Assembly: GCF_000733945.1 (NCBI RefSeq)
Contig: NZ_JPOL01000002.1
Span: forward strand, 1,117,001 to 1,181,000
DNA length: 64,000 nt
Direction of reading: 5' to 3'
From: Flavimarina sp. Hel_I_48
Lineage (GTDB): Bacteria > Bacteroidota > Bacteroidia > Flavobacteriales > Flavobacteriaceae
Both the position numbers and the translations under genes were made by a program. Under the pieces are notes generated by a model, which did not search any database, was not told the origin of the DNA, and worked only from the letters and a program-made list of their open reading frames with translations. Each line of letters starts with the position of its first letter. The first letter of the stretch is position 1. Below are positions 17,525-27,066 of the stretch, one piece after another.

Positions 17525-18715
17525 ATGCGACATATAGAAAGAATAAAAAAAATAGGCGTAAGGCCGGGATTGCTCCTAATAGGTTTATTTACACTAGCCT
17601 CCTGCGGTTCTTTTCAATATGCATCGTACGATGATGGCATATATGGAAGCAGGAGTACAAGGATTGCTTCAGCAGAACAACCTCAGGGCGGAAGGCAACA
17701 ACAAACTTCTACGGAAAGAACAGGATATTATTCCAATTATTTCAGTCAGGGGGCGGAACAGGTACAGCAGGCAAACGAAGACATAATCTTTACTGATGTT
17801 GATTCTTATACCTCAACCGGTGAGTACACGGAAGAAGATATCGTTCAGGAAGAACGTATGGGATACAATGGCCAGCCAGCCTGGGGATCCACGTACGATG
17901 AAGTTATTGTAAATGTATATCCTTCCAATATGGGATGGGGTTATGGTGGTTTTGGTTATGGCTTCAATAACTTTGGCTATGGTGGCTTTTATGGCGGATT
18001 CCCATTTAGGGGTGGTTACGGCTATGGCTACAATAATTTCGGTTATGGTGGTTTCTACGGCGGTTATCCATTCGTAGGAGGTTTTGGCTATCCTTATGGC
18101 GGGTATGGTTATGGTTACGGCTTTGCCGGAATAAACCCATACTATGGAGGTTATTATGGCTATAACAATGGATATTATAATAGAAACAGATATTATAATA
18201 ACTATAACAATTATGCTTACAACAGGGGAGCACGTTCTGATGAACGCAGAAGCAGAAGAAGTTCTGATATCAACGCATCTAACAGTATACGAAGGGGAAA
18301 TACGAACTACTCCAATAGAAGATCTTCAAGGAGCGCAACGGCCAGTTCTGCCGATTCCAGATCCAGTAGAAGAACGTATAGCAGGAATAATGTAGGTGTA
18401 GATACACGCCGCACTTCAAGAAGCAATACTGCATCCAGTGGCCGCAACAGCGTTTACAATTCCAACGCATCGAGCAGAAGAACTTCCTCGCAAAACAATT
18501 CATACACACCCAGCCGTTCTACCCGGAGTTCAAATTCCTATTCTAGAAGCAATAGCACCAGGACAAGTGCACCAGCACGATCTTCGTATTCTGGCAGTAG
18601 CAGTTCTAGAAGTAGTGGCGCCACAAGAAGTTCTGGATCATCTTCCAGAAGTTCAGGAGGGTCATCGCGAAGTTCAGGCGGATCTTCCAGAAGCAGCAGA
18701 GGCGGTGGAAGATAA
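17525..18715 (+). CDS. Gly/Tyr-rich and Ser/Arg-rich lipoprotein
   Basis: A 396-residue protein with a type II signal peptide (LLLIGLFTLASC, Cys27). Residues about 28-136 are polar and probably folded (SGEYTEEDIVQEERMGY region). Residues about 137-236 are a Gly/Tyr/Phe/Asn tract that contains a near-direct repeat with NNFGYGGFYGG at about 148-158 and 170-180. Residues about 237-396 are almost only Ser, Arg, Thr and Asn, with SSRSSGG repeats at the end. Homologues with this layout are seen in flavobacteria without known function. The composition suggests a disordered, possibly adhesive or phase-separating surface protein; that is inference. A terminator follows directly. Confidence 0.82.
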   Translation: MRHIERIKKIGVRPGLLLIGLFTLASCGSFQYASYDDGIYGSRSTRIASAEQPQGGRQQQTSTERTGYYSNYFSQGAEQVQQANEDIIFTDVDSYTSTGEYTEEDIVQEERMGYNGQPAWGSTYDEVIVNVYPSNMGWGYGGFGYGFNNFGYGGFYGGFPFRGGYGYGYNNFGYGGFYGGYPFVGGFGYPYGGYGYGYGFAGINPYYGGYYGYNNGYYNRNRYYNNYNNYAYNRGARSDERRSRRSSDINASNSIRRGNTNYSNRRSSRSATASSADSRSSRRTYSRNNVGVDTRRTSRSNTASSGRNSVYNSNASSRRTSSQNNSYTPSRSTRSSNSYSRSNSTRTSAPARSSYSGSSSSRSSGATRSSGSSSRSSGGSSRSSGGSSRSSRGGGR

Positions 18716-18729
18716 TTTGTAAAATTCAG

Positions 18730-18775
18730 TGGTTCTAAGTGCAGGTTTAAAAATCTCGTTTAGAACCATTTTTTT
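18730..18775 (+). terminator. Intrinsic terminator
   Basis: Nine-bp stem TGGTTCTAA (18730-18738) / TTAGAACCA (18760-18768) with a 21-nt loop, followed by a T-run. It closes the Gly/Tyr-rich lipoprotein unit. Confidence 0.8.
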
Positions 18776-18869
18776 GTTCTTTTGCATAATAATGATTCAA
18801 GAACACCTCTAAATAAGGTGTTTTTCAGCTTAATAAACCAGTTTTCTTTCCATAAACGACTGTTTTTCA

Positions 18870-20381
18870 ATGAAAAAATCAATTTTCCTACTTTTAATCG
18901 CTTATTGCTTAACCCCTTTCACATCCAGTGCCCAGACTGTAGTGGATGCGGTACGTTATACACAACAGAATATAATAGGTACTGCTCGATATAATGGGGT
19001 TAGCGGAGCTTTTGGCGCTCTTGGCGGTGATCTTTCCGCACTTAACAATAACCCTGCAAGTTCTGCAATATTTACCGTAAGTTTTGCCAGTTTTACGGGC
19101 TCACTCAATGCCTACGACAATGATGGCTATTATTTTGACGGTATAAATAGCAGGGATGATAGTGCTATTAATTTTAATCAGTTGGGCGGTGTTTTTGTAC
19201 TGAACAATTCCAGAATAGAATCCCCGTGGAAAAAATTAAGCTTTGCTGTAAATTATGACCGTATCCAGAATTTTGACGACAGCTATTTCGCTTCAGGAAT
19301 TAGTAATTCTTCCATTTCAGATTATTTTCTGGGGAATGCACAGGGCTTTCGGCTAGCAGATTTAAGTGTACTTTCTGGTGAAACCAGCGATGATGCTTAT
19401 TTTAACATAGGTCAGGACCTGGGATTTCAAGCTCAACAAGGATTTCTAGGATATCAGGCATTTATCATAGACCCCGTGGAAGATACTGACGATAATACCG
19501 CCTATGTTTCTAATATTGCGAATGGGAATTTTAGCCAGGAATATGACTATACTTCTACCGGTTATAATGGCAAGATCAATTTTAATGTAGCTACACAATA
19601 TGGCGAACGTTTGTATTTAGGTCTTAACCTGAATTCTCATTTTATAGATTTTGAGAAGCAGACGGTATTTTTTGAAGACAACGATAATAACGGCAGCAGA
19701 ATCAACAGTTTGAGGTTTGGCAATAACCTGGAAGCTTTGGGTAATGGTTTTAGTTTTCAATTGGGCGGTATTTATCAACTTGCCCAAAACTGGAGACTCG
19801 GCGCCAGCTATGACTCTCCTACATGGTTTACGATTGAAGAGAAAACCACCCAGAGTTTATTCAGCAACGGTGCTGATGGCTCCAATACGCTTTCCCCCAA
19901 TGTTGTCAATGTTTTTGAACGTTATGATTTAAAAACACCCGCAAAAGCCAACGCAAGTATCGCTTATATTTTTGAAAATATCGGATTTCTTAGCTTTGAC
20001 TATAGTTTTCAGGATTTTTCAAAAATTGAGTATAAAAGTAATGCTGTTTCAGACTTCAATGGTCAAAATCAAAACATTTCCAACCAGCTTTCAGGTGTTT
20101 CCACATATCGCTTAGGTGGCGAATATAGAGCAGATGCCTGGAGTTTCCGTGGAGGTTATCGCTTTGAAACAAGTCCTTATGAAGATGCATTCGCCCAGAG
20201 TGATATTACCGGTTTTTCTGTAGGTTTAGGATATTCTTTCGGCGCTGCGCGTTTGGACTTTGCATATTCAAGATCTTCCCAGGAAATAAACACCCGTTTT
20301 TATGAAGGTGATTTCACGAACACTGCCCTAATTGATAAAGCGAACAATACATTCATGACAACCCTTAGTTTCCAACTATAA
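18870..20381 (+). CDS. Outer-membrane OmpP1/FadL/TodX-family transport protein
   Basis: A 503-residue beta-barrel with a signal peptide (MKKSIFLLLIAYCLTPFTSSAQ). Just after it comes DAVRYTQQNIIGTARYNGVSGAFGALGGDLSALNNNPAS, split here as the GTARYNGVSGAFGALGGD and NNNPAS motifs that mark the FadL hatch region. Alternating aromatic strands fill the rest, and the C-terminus ends in a Phe-rich strand (TTLSFQL). FadL proteins pass hydrophobic molecules such as fatty acids or aromatics across the outer membrane; the cargo here is unknown. Flavobacterial genomes often label it hemin receptor, without support visible here. Single gene. Confidence 0.88.
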   Translation: MKKSIFLLLIAYCLTPFTSSAQTVVDAVRYTQQNIIGTARYNGVSGAFGALGGDLSALNNNPASSAIFTVSFASFTGSLNAYDNDGYYFDGINSRDDSAINFNQLGGVFVLNNSRIESPWKKLSFAVNYDRIQNFDDSYFASGISNSSISDYFLGNAQGFRLADLSVLSGETSDDAYFNIGQDLGFQAQQGFLGYQAFIIDPVEDTDDNTAYVSNIANGNFSQEYDYTSTGYNGKINFNVATQYGERLYLGLNLNSHFIDFEKQTVFFEDNDNNGSRINSLRFGNNLEALGNGFSFQLGGIYQLAQNWRLGASYDSPTWFTIEEKTTQSLFSNGADGSNTLSPNVVNVFERYDLKTPAKANASIAYIFENIGFLSFDYSFQDFSKIEYKSNAVSDFNGQNQNISNQLSGVSTYRLGGEYRADAWSFRGGYRFETSPYEDAFAQSDITGFSVGLGYSFGAARLDFAYSRSSQEINTRFYEGDFTNTALIDKANNTFMTTLSFQL

Positions 20382-20468
20382 ATCCCCTAATCCTGCAAGT
20401 TTTAGGAATAGGGAACGATACTATTATAGTGCTACGCTCAACCTAATGCCTTAAGGATATTATAGACC

Positions 20469-20497
20469 TTGTTTATTAGCTTAAAACCTTACCTTTG
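20469..20497 (+). promoter_or_regulatory. folE promoter
   Basis: TTG (20469-20471), 18 bp, TACCTTTG (20490-20497), then 35 bp to the folE ATG. It is a good match to the phylum consensus. Confidence 0.7.
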
Positions 20498-20532
20498 CAG
20501 GCCTTAAAAGAATCAGATATTATTAAGTCACA

Positions 20533-21219
20533 ATGAGTACATCCACAAATAAGCGGGCACTTGAAAAAGAAGATGCCCTAGGCGACAGCCATCAAGCAAC
20601 GGCAGCGCAAACACCTATGCGTGAAGATGCTTTTATACAAAGCGATAGTGAAAAGATAGAGAGCATCAAGAAAAATGTGTCTGAAATAATGCACACGTTA
20701 GGCCTTGACCTTACTGATGATAGTCTTGCCGGAACGCCTAACAGGGTAGCAAAAATGTTTGTAAATGAAATTTTTGGCGGATTGAATCCGCAAAAAAAAC
20801 CCAGGGCATCCACCTTTAATAATCCCTATCAATACGGGGAAATGCTGGTTGAAAAAAACATCACGCTTTATTCCACTTGTGAACATCATCTTTTGCCCAT
20901 AGTGGGTCGCGCGCATGTTGCCTACATATCTAATGGAAGTGTTGTTGGCCTTTCTAAAATGAACCGCATCGTAGATTATTATGCAAAGCGCCCACAGGTA
21001 CAGGAGCGTCTTACCATGCAAATAGTTCAGGAACTGCAACACATTCTCAATACAGATGATGTGGCCTGCGTCATAGATGCAAAACACCTTTGTGTGAACA
21101 GCCGTGGTATACGCGATATAGACAGCAGCACCGTAACCAGTGAATTTGGCGGTAAATTCAAGGAAGAAGCGCTGAGACGCGATTTTCTGGATTATATCAA
21201 ACTGGATACGAGGTACTAA
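20533..21219 (+). CDS. folE: GTP cyclohydrolase I
   Basis: A 228-residue enzyme that opens GTP to 7,8-dihydroneopterin triphosphate, the first step to folate (and tetrahydropterin). Zinc and active-site motifs are present: STCEHHLLPIVGRAHVAYI and, near the C-terminus, HLCVNSRGIRD, giving the Cys-His-Cys set. GLSKMNRIVDYYAKRPQVQE is typical. The first ~45 residues are a variable extension. It heads the run folE-cysS-yidD, 51 bp before cysS. Confidence 0.97.
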   Translation: MSTSTNKRALEKEDALGDSHQATAAQTPMREDAFIQSDSEKIESIKKNVSEIMHTLGLDLTDDSLAGTPNRVAKMFVNEIFGGLNPQKKPRASTFNNPYQYGEMLVEKNITLYSTCEHHLLPIVGRAHVAYISNGSVVGLSKMNRIVDYYAKRPQVQERLTMQIVQELQHILNTDDVACVIDAKHLCVNSRGIRDIDSSTVTSEFGGKFKEEALRRDFLDYIKLDTRY

Positions 21220-21270
21220 ATCTTCTTCTAAAAAACTACATTTACAGCTTACCATCTAATTTTAGCGATT

Positions 21271-22761
21271 ATGTCCCCTTTGTATCAAAAGCAGCAGTTA
21301 AGTATTTATAATTCGCTTTCTGGCACTAAAGAGGTTTTTAAACCTATTCTGGAAGGAAACATAGGCATGTATGTTTGCGGCCCTACCGTTTACAGCAACG
21401 TGCACCTGGGCAATGTGCGCACATTCATGTCTTTTGACATGGTTTTTCGCTATTTGAAACATCTGGGCTATAAAGTACGCTACGTACGCAATATTACAGA
21501 CGCAGGCCATCTGGAAGATGACGCAGATCAGGGTGAGGACAAAATTGCAAAGAAAGCCCGTCTAGAGCAGATAGAACCTATGGAAGTGGTACAGCAATAC
21601 ACCATTGACTTCCACAATATCCTACAAAAATTCAACTGCCTGCCCCCCAGCATAGAGCCTACGGCCACAGGTCACATTATTGAACAGATAGAGATCGTCA
21701 AGGAAATTATTGAAAATGGTTTTGCCTACGAAAAAAATGGTTCAGTATATTTTGATGTCCTCAAATTCAACGAAAGTCACGAGTACGGTCGCCTAAGCGG
21801 TAGAAAGCTGGAAGATATGATCGCCAACACGCGAGAACTGGCAGCACAGAGTGAAAAAAAGAACCCGCAGGATTTTGCCCTTTGGAAAAAAGCCGAACCC
21901 CAGCATATCATGCGCTGGCCATCGCCATGGGGCGAAGGTTTCCCGGGGTGGCATCTGGAATGCACAACGATGAGTACCAAATATCTTGGCGAACAGTTTG
22001 ACATTCACGGTGGCGGTATGGACCTTAAATTTCCGCATCATGAATGTGAGATCGCGCAAAGCGAAGCTTCCTGCGGAAAAAATCCTGTAAACTACTGGCT
22101 ACACGCAAATATGCTTACTTTAAACGGTAAGAAAATGTCTAAAAGTACCGGGAATTACATCAACCCCGGGCAGATTTTTACAGGGGAAAACGAATTTTTG
22201 AGCAAAGGTTATGCACCAGGTGTCGCCCGCTTTTTTATAATGCAGGCACATTACCGCAGTGTCCTTGACTTTAGCGATGATGCTTTGCAGGCGAGTGAGA
22301 AAGGATTTTACCGACTCATGGAAGGGGTAAACCTTTTAAAGTCCATTACTGCGTCTTCAACGAGCAGTATTGATATTCAAAAATGGATAGCTAGTTGCTA
22401 CGCTGCGATGAACGATGATTTTAATTCACCTATTCTTATCGCCCAGTTATTTGAGGCGGTCAAATACATTCATCAACTTAAAGAGGGCAAAGAAACCTTA
22501 TCGAGCGACGATCTTGAAGCATTTATTAATACGATTCACGCTTTTGTTTTTGAAGTACTTGCATTAGAAGACAGCACGACAACGGCAGATGCGAATACAG
22601 ATAAACTTTCCGGCGCACTTGATTTGCTTATTAAACTGCGCAACGAAGCGCGGGCAAATAAAGATTTTGCGACAAGTGATCAGATTCGGGATACCCTGCT
22701 TGATATGGGCATTCAGCTCAAAGATGGACGGGAAGGGACAACCTATACCATAGGTCAATGA
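21271..22761 (+). CDS. cysS: Cysteinyl-tRNA synthetase
   Basis: A 496-residue class I synthetase. The HIGH-like box HLGNVRTF lies at about residues 46-53 after CGPTVYSNV, the zinc-site Cys/His residues include the WHLECTTMS and [11 protein letters not shown] regions, and KMSKSTGNY is the KMSKS loop. Length is normal. It overlaps yidD by 4 bp (ATGA), so the two are translationally coupled. A weak TAATTTTA box lies 6 bp before the start. Confidence 0.97.
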   Translation: MSPLYQKQQLSIYNSLSGTKEVFKPILEGNIGMYVCGPTVYSNVHLGNVRTFMSFDMVFRYLKHLGYKVRYVRNITDAGHLEDDADQGEDKIAKKARLEQIEPMEVVQQYTIDFHNILQKFNCLPPSIEPTATGHIIEQIEIVKEIIENGFAYEKNGSVYFDVLKFNESHEYGRLSGRKLEDMIANTRELAAQSEKKNPQDFALWKKAEPQHIMRWPSPWGEGFPGWHLECTTMSTKYLGEQFDIHGGGMDLKFPHHECEIAQSEASCGKNPVNYWLHANMLTLNGKKMSKSTGNYINPGQIFTGENEFLSKGYAPGVARFFIMQAHYRSVLDFSDDALQASEKGFYRLMEGVNLLKSITASSTSSIDIQKWIASCYAAMNDDFNSPILIAQLFEAVKYIHQLKEGKETLSSDDLEAFINTIHAFVFEVLALEDSTTTADANTDKLSGALDLLIKLRNEARANKDFATSDQIRDTLLDMGIQLKDGREGTTYTIGQ

Positions 22762-22997
22762 CCGGCAAGCAGCTCGCAACCGCTCCATTTATATTTTTAG
22801 TGCGCATATATCAACGTGCAATTTCACCCATTTTACCCTCTTCTTGCCGCTACCAGCCCACCTGTTCTCAATACACGGTAGAAGCGCTACAAAAACATGG
22901 CCTTTTAAAAGGAAGCTGGCTCTCCATAAAACGTATTGCCAGTTGCAATCCCTGGGGTGGTTCTGGTCCAGATCCCGTTCCACCAAAAAAAAAGTAG
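22758..22997 (+). CDS. yidD: Membrane protein insertion efficiency factor YidD
   Basis: A 79-residue protein with an amphipathic N-terminal helix and the DUF37/YidD core: [37 protein letters not shown], then [14 protein letters not shown]. The conserved cysteines are present. In other bacteria YidD assists YidC-dependent membrane protein insertion and is encoded beside rnpA/yidC; here it is coupled to cysS instead, an arrangement seen in Bacteroidota. Confidence 0.94.
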   Translation: MTGKQLATAPFIFLVRIYQRAISPILPSSCRYQPTCSQYTVEALQKHGLLKGSWLSIKRIASCNPWGGSGPDPVPPKKK

Positions 22998-23116
22998 ACT
23001 AGAAAGATAATTTATCACAAGATTTATGCTCCCCTTACCTACAGTTATTTTCATACCTAAAAACTTAAAATCGCGGGGTGCTTTTATATCTTTACGCTTT
23101 ATTTTAAATACGACCT

Positions 23117-24055
23117 ATGCACGCACTTAAGATGACATGGAACCCTTCTACGGGTTTTGACCTTGGTTTTATGACCATCCACTTTTACAGCCTTATGTTT
23201 GTTGTAGCTTTTATGCTGGGCTGGTTTCTTATGAAACGCATCTATAAGTATGAGAATGTTGATGAAGAAAAACTAGATCCCCTGTTTATTTATTCCGTAT
23301 TGGCCATTTTGCTTGGCGCCAGGCTAGGTCATGTTTTCTTTTACCAGACGGAGTTGTTGTGGGAAGATCCCCTCTCGGTCCTTCTCCCTTTTCGGTTTGT
23401 ACCAGAAATAGAATATACAGGTTTTCAAGGACTCGCCAGTCATGGCGCCGCCATTGGGATGATCATTGCGATGTACCTCTACAACAAGAAAATATTACAT
23501 AAAAGTGCATTGTGGCTCCTGGATCGAGTAATCCTTCCGGTGTGTCTTGGCGGAATATTTGTACGTATCGGGAATTTTTTCAATTCAGAAATGGTGGGAA
23601 AAGTTACCGAAACCAGCAATATTGCCATAAAATTTGTACAAGATCAATACAATAAATATGAGGTGCAGCGCATTACGGGAATCAACAATCCCAGAAAAGC
23701 CTACCAGGCCCTTACCGATGACCCACAGTTTGCAAGTTATATTGATGCCATCCCCTACCGTTATCCTGGCCAACTCATGGAATCTGCCGGTTATATTATC
23801 GTTTTTGCCATCCTTATGGCGATTTACTGGAAAACAGATCTACGGAAAAAAGAAGGATTTATTTTTGGAACGTTCCTGGTTTTACTCTGGTCTGTACGTT
23901 TTATCGTGGAGTTCTTTAAACGCGCACAAGTGGAAGGCAGGGAGAACTGGATTTTTGATCTAAATACAGGTCAGATCCTTAGTATTCCATTTATTTTACT
24001 GGGTCTGTTCTTTATCTTCCGCGGTCTTAATCAAAAAGGTGAAAAAGTCTATTAA
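23117..24055 (+). CDS. lgt: Prolipoprotein diacylglyceryl transferase
   Basis: A 312-residue inner-membrane enzyme that adds diacylglycerol to the lipobox Cys of prolipoproteins. Seven or so membrane segments; the motifs HFYSLMFVVAF, GARLGHVFFYQ, GLASHGAAIG (catalytic His region) and RIGNFFNSEMVGK match Lgt. An insert of about 45 polar residues near 185-220 is common in Bacteroidota Lgt. The many lipoproteins in this window are its clients. It ends 1 bp before the DUF192 lipoprotein gene. Confidence 0.96.
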   Translation: MHALKMTWNPSTGFDLGFMTIHFYSLMFVVAFMLGWFLMKRIYKYENVDEEKLDPLFIYSVLAILLGARLGHVFFYQTELLWEDPLSVLLPFRFVPEIEYTGFQGLASHGAAIGMIIAMYLYNKKILHKSALWLLDRVILPVCLGGIFVRIGNFFNSEMVGKVTETSNIAIKFVQDQYNKYEVQRITGINNPRKAYQALTDDPQFASYIDAIPYRYPGQLMESAGYIIVFAILMAIYWKTDLRKKEGFIFGTFLVLLWSVRFIVEFFKRAQVEGRENWIFDLNTGQILSIPFILLGLFFIFRGLNQKGEKVY

Positions 24056-24056
24056 T

Positions 24057-24539
24057 ATGAAATACTTCTTTTTATTCCTCTTTGGCAGTGTGTTGCTCTC
24101 CTGCAATAATTCAAATGGGAACGCTTCCGAAGAACTCGTTACCGAAGAAATTACTTTTACTAAGGAGGGAACATTGCAGATCCATAAAGCTGACAGCACA
24201 ACAATACCGCTGGATATCGAATTTGCTGAAACGGACTATGAAACCGCCACCGGACTCATGTACCGTGATGCGATAGAAGAAAACCAGGGCATGCTTTTCC
24301 TGTTCAGCTCGCCTTCCATACATACTTTTTACATGAAAAATACCGAGTTTCCGCTTGATATTATCTACATCACCGCAGATAAAAAGATAGCCACCATCGC
24401 CGCAGATGCAAAACCCTTCAATGAAGAAAGTCTTTCTTCTGAAGTTCCTGTTCAGTATGTATTAGAAGTAAACGGAGGTCTTGCTAAAACCTGGAACGTA
24501 AAAGTGGGCGACTCCATAAGCTGGGCGCGAAATAAATAA
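24057..24539 (+). CDS. DUF192 family lipoprotein
   Basis: A 160-residue protein. The start at 24057 yields MKYFFLFLFGSVLLSC, a type II signal peptide; a longer frame into lgt is rejected because it would displace the signal. The C-terminal ~115 residues are the DUF192 fold (IEFAETDYETATGLMYR, MLFLFSSPSIHTFYMKNT, FPLDIIYI). The function of DUF192 is unproven. The start codon follows the lgt stop by 1 bp, so translation is probably coupled. Confidence 0.9.
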   Translation: MKYFFLFLFGSVLLSCNNSNGNASEELVTEEITFTKEGTLQIHKADSTTIPLDIEFAETDYETATGLMYRDAIEENQGMLFLFSSPSIHTFYMKNTEFPLDIIYITADKKIATIAADAKPFNEESLSSEVPVQYVLEVNGGLAKTWNVKVGDSISWARNK

Positions 24540-24613
24540 AAATGAGAGATTGAAGCTGAAAATCGCTTTACCAGATACATTAAGTATTAAGGATTGCAGA
24601 CAGAACAAAACAG

Positions 24614-24660
24614 AAAAACCCGCTAAAACATCAAATAATTGACTGTTTTAGCGGGTTTTT
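24614..24660. terminator. Bidirectional intrinsic terminator
   Basis: Perfect 17-bp stem containing AACCCGCTAAAACA / TGTTTTAGCGGGTT with a 13-nt loop, shared by the convergent lgt-DUF192 unit and the PPIase gene. Confidence 0.93.
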
Positions 24661-24676
24661 TAATGCTTTATAAGCG

Positions 24677-25609
24677 TTATTTTATGCCCATTAATTCAAC
24701 ATCAAAGATCAATGTCGCATCTGGAGGTATCACTCCGCCTGCGCCACGGGAACCGTAACCCAAATCAGATGGTATTACAAAACGCGCCTTGTCGCCTATT
24801 TGCAACATGGCCACGCCTTCATCCCACCCAGAAATCACCTGGCCAGATCCCAGTTGAAAATCTATAGGTTCGTTTCTCTTATAAGAAGAGTCAAAAACGG
24901 TCCCATCAGCCAGTTGGCCTTTATAATGCACGGAAACGGTCTTTCCTTTTTCAGCTTTTTTACCATCACCTTTCTGGATGATCTTATAGCGCAAACCGCT
25001 ATCTGTTTTATCAAAACCCGCAGCTATTTTATCAAGTGCAGCTTCAGATTTTTGTTTCTCTTCTGCAAGTCGCTTTTCGCGAGAACCTTCAAAAGTCCTA
25101 AAAGCTTCTACCGCGTTAAAGTTTTCGGCTTCATCTCCCTGACGGATGATTTCCACCTGATCCATTGTGTCGCCCTGCTTGATCGCATCAACAACATCCT
25201 GACCTTCTACCACTTTACCAAAAACGGTATGCTTGTTATCTAACCATGGCGTAGCACCGTGCGTGATGAAAAACTGGCTCCCATTTGTTCCCGGGCCTGC
25301 ATTTGCCATGGATAAGGTACCCGCAGTATCATGCTTTAGCTCTGGATGAAACTCATCATCAAATTTGTAACCGGGACCGCCGCTACCGCTTCCTTGAGGA
25401 TCTCCCCCCTGTACCATAAAATCTGGAATCACACGGTGAAATTTGAGTCCGTCGTAATATGGATTGCCCTGATCTTTTGCTTTATTTTCCAGGTTTCCCT
25501 CAGCGAGAGCCACAAAGTTACCAACTGTACCAGGAGTTTTTTTATAGGTGAGCTGTACCAGAATTTCGCCTTTTGGCGTATGAAATTTGGCATAAATACC
25601 GTCTTGCAT
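24677..25609 (-). CDS. Cyclophilin-FKBP fusion peptidyl-prolyl isomerase
   Basis: A 310-residue protein with two PPIase domains. Residues about 1-160 are a cyclophilin ([18 protein letters not shown], then [20 protein letters not shown]). A Lys/Glu helical linker (about 170-205) follows, then an FKBP domain (about 215-310) with [18 protein letters not shown] and [19 protein letters not shown]. No signal peptide is visible, so it probably acts in the cytoplasm. The double domain is known in Bacteroidota and gives two unrelated proline-isomerase activities in one chain. It has a promoter box at 25633-25640. Confidence 0.95.
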   Translation of the reverse strand: MQDGIYAKFHTPKGEILVQLTYKKTPGTVGNFVALAEGNLENKAKDQGNPYYDGLKFHRVIPDFMVQGGDPQGSGSGGPGYKFDDEFHPELKHDTAGTLSMANAGPGTNGSQFFITHGATPWLDNKHTVFGKVVEGQDVVDAIKQGDTMDQVEIIRQGDEAENFNAVEAFRTFEGSREKRLAEEKQKSEAALDKIAAGFDKTDSGLRYKIIQKGDGKKAEKGKTVSVHYKGQLADGTVFDSSYKRNEPIDFQLGSGQVISGWDEGVAMLQIGDKARFVIPSDLGYGSRGAGGVIPPDATLIFDVELMGIK

Positions 25610-25632
25610 GTCTAAGTTTTAAAAATGAGGTA

Positions 25633-25640
25633 CAAAGGTA
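25633..25640 (-). promoter_or_regulatory. -7 box of the PPIase gene
   Basis: TACCTTTG on the minus strand, 23 bp upstream of the start codon. A TTG at 25657-25659 is the nearest -33 candidate (16 bp spacing). Confidence 0.5.
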
Positions 25641-25717
25641 ATATAATTGGCCTATTCAAGCCTAAAATTGGCCGTTTATAGGTTGTTTTCCAAAGAATTT
25701 AAGGCTTTTTTAAATAT

Positions 25718-26443
25718 TCAAATAAGATCACAGAACCAGAAAATACTTTCCCAGGATTTATTTTTATCAGTAGAAGTACTCAAATCGCGCTTTATAATTT
25801 TTCCCAACTCAAATGAAACCGGTTTTTTGAAAATGGGACCATCATGAACAAAGGTGTGAAACTCCCCGTTCTCGCCGCAGGGATCAACACCTGCTGGCAA
25901 ATTGTTTAGAAAATCCTGGTCGTACGCTCTACCGCAATATTCTTTGCCCAGTGCTTTATCACTAACCGCTACCGTTACCGCTTTGAAACCCAAAGCAATA
26001 ATCTGTTTTGCGAGTTTTGAAGTATCCTTTTTCCAAAGTGGATATACACCCTGCAAACCTATATTCCGTAAAGTTTTCTCGCGATATTCCCGTAAATCCT
26101 CTAAAAATATATCTCCGTAAATAGTATGGGAATAACCAGCTTTTAAAAATTTGCGGAACTCTTGTGCAATGGTTTCGGTATAGGTTTCCATGGAAATATC
26201 TTCCGGAAGTACGATTTCTTTTAAGGGCAAACCTATAGCTTCAGCTTGTTTATGGAGCAGCGCTCTACGCAGGCCATGCATAGAAACGCGGTCTGCTTGC
26301 ACATTTACGGTGGTCACAAGGGAATTTATTGCGTATTCTTCTTCAGAAAGAGCAATAAATAATGCCAGCGCACTGTCTTTACCACTGCTCCAGTTTAGAA
26401 AAGCTTTAGGCTTCAAGCAGAAAAGAATGGATGGCAAGCTCAT
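25718..26443 (-). CDS. DUF71 / diphthine-ammonia ligase-like ATP pyrophosphatase
   Basis: A 241-residue member of the adenine-nucleotide alpha-hydrolase superfamily. The PP-loop is WSSGKDSALAL near residue 18. The family also shows YGDIFLEDLREYREK and the DUF71 C-terminal segment GEFHTFVHDGPIF. Eukaryotic and archaeal relatives amidate diphthine; bacteria lack diphthamide, so the bacterial substrate is unknown. It overlaps the 3' end of aroQ by 38 bp and is probably in the same transcript. Confidence 0.87.
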   Translation of the reverse strand: MSLPSILFCLKPKAFLNWSSGKDSALALFIALSEEEYAINSLVTTVNVQADRVSMHGLRRALLHKQAEAIGLPLKEIVLPEDISMETYTETIAQEFRKFLKAGYSHTIYGDIFLEDLREYREKTLRNIGLQGVYPLWKKDTSKLAKQIIALGFKAVTVAVSDKALGKEYCGRAYDQDFLNNLPAGVDPCGENGEFHTFVHDGPIFKKPVSFELGKIIKRDLSTSTDKNKSWESIFWFCDLI

Positions 26444-26840
26444 AACTTTTTAGGCCGAAGCCCAAAATTACGCCTGCCGCATGTTTTGAAATATAAGAAT
26501 GGTGCCGAAATTCCTCACGTGCAAAGACATTTGAAATATGCACCTCAATTACCGGAGTTTCTATAGCGGCAATCGCATCCCCTATGCCCACGGAAGTATG
26601 GGTATATGCCGCTGCATTCAATACAATACCGTCAAAAATGGGATCAGCTTGCTGTAGTTTTGTAATCAAATCCCCCTCGCAATTGGACTGAAAATAAGAA
26701 AGTTCAGTCTCTTTGAATTTAAACTGCAGGGCAGAAAAATAATCCTCAAAAGAGCGGTTACCGTACACATCTGGTTCACGTTTGCCCAGCATGTTGAGAT
26801 TGGGACCGTTCATTATGAGTATTTTAAGTTCTTTTGCCAT
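26406..26840 (-). CDS. aroQ: 3-dehydroquinate dehydratase, type II
   Basis: A 144-residue dodecameric enzyme of the shikimate pathway. NGPNLNMLGKREPDVYG holds the catalytic Tyr; SNCEGDLITKLQ, GIVLNAAAYTHTSVGIGDAI and EVHISNVFAREEFRHHS (catalytic His and substrate-binding loop) complete the signature. First gene of a pair with the DUF71 ATPase. Confidence 0.96.
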   Translation of the reverse strand: MAKELKILIMNGPNLNMLGKREPDVYGNRSFEDYFSALQFKFKETELSYFQSNCEGDLITKLQQADPIFDGIVLNAAAYTHTSVGIGDAIAAIETPVIEVHISNVFAREEFRHHSYISKHAAGVILGFGLKSYELAIHSFLLEA

Positions 26841-26953
26841 AAATGTGTTACACGTTAGAGGTTGAACGTTTCAGGTTTTTTGATCTGTGCAGTCAAGTAT
26901 TCCTTAAACTTTCAAACTATTTAAAGTTTCAAATATAATTGAATTTCAGGCGT

Positions 26954-26983
26954 AAAAAAAACGGCATAGAATGCCGTTTTTTT
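26954..26983 (-). terminator. Intrinsic terminator
   Basis: Stem AAAACGGCAT / ATGCCGTTTT with a 3-nt loop, flanked by A and T runs. It follows the LamG gene on the minus strand and isolates aroQ from it. Confidence 0.85.
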
Positions 26984-27066
26984 CAATGATTTGGGGATTT
27001 TTCAGTAGAACCTTTTATATTTTCAATTAAATACTTAGCTCAACTTTCTATTAATTAAATAGTGCT

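Noticed and set aside
18006..18509. Antisense and shifted frames over the Gly/Tyr-rich lipoprotein
   Set aside because: Low-complexity DNA keeps several frames open. Only the frame with the lipobox and a terminator behind it is supported.
20382..20420. Terminator after the FadL-type gene
   Set aside because: A weak TCCTGCAAGTTTTAGGA dyad exists but the stem is short and no T-run follows.
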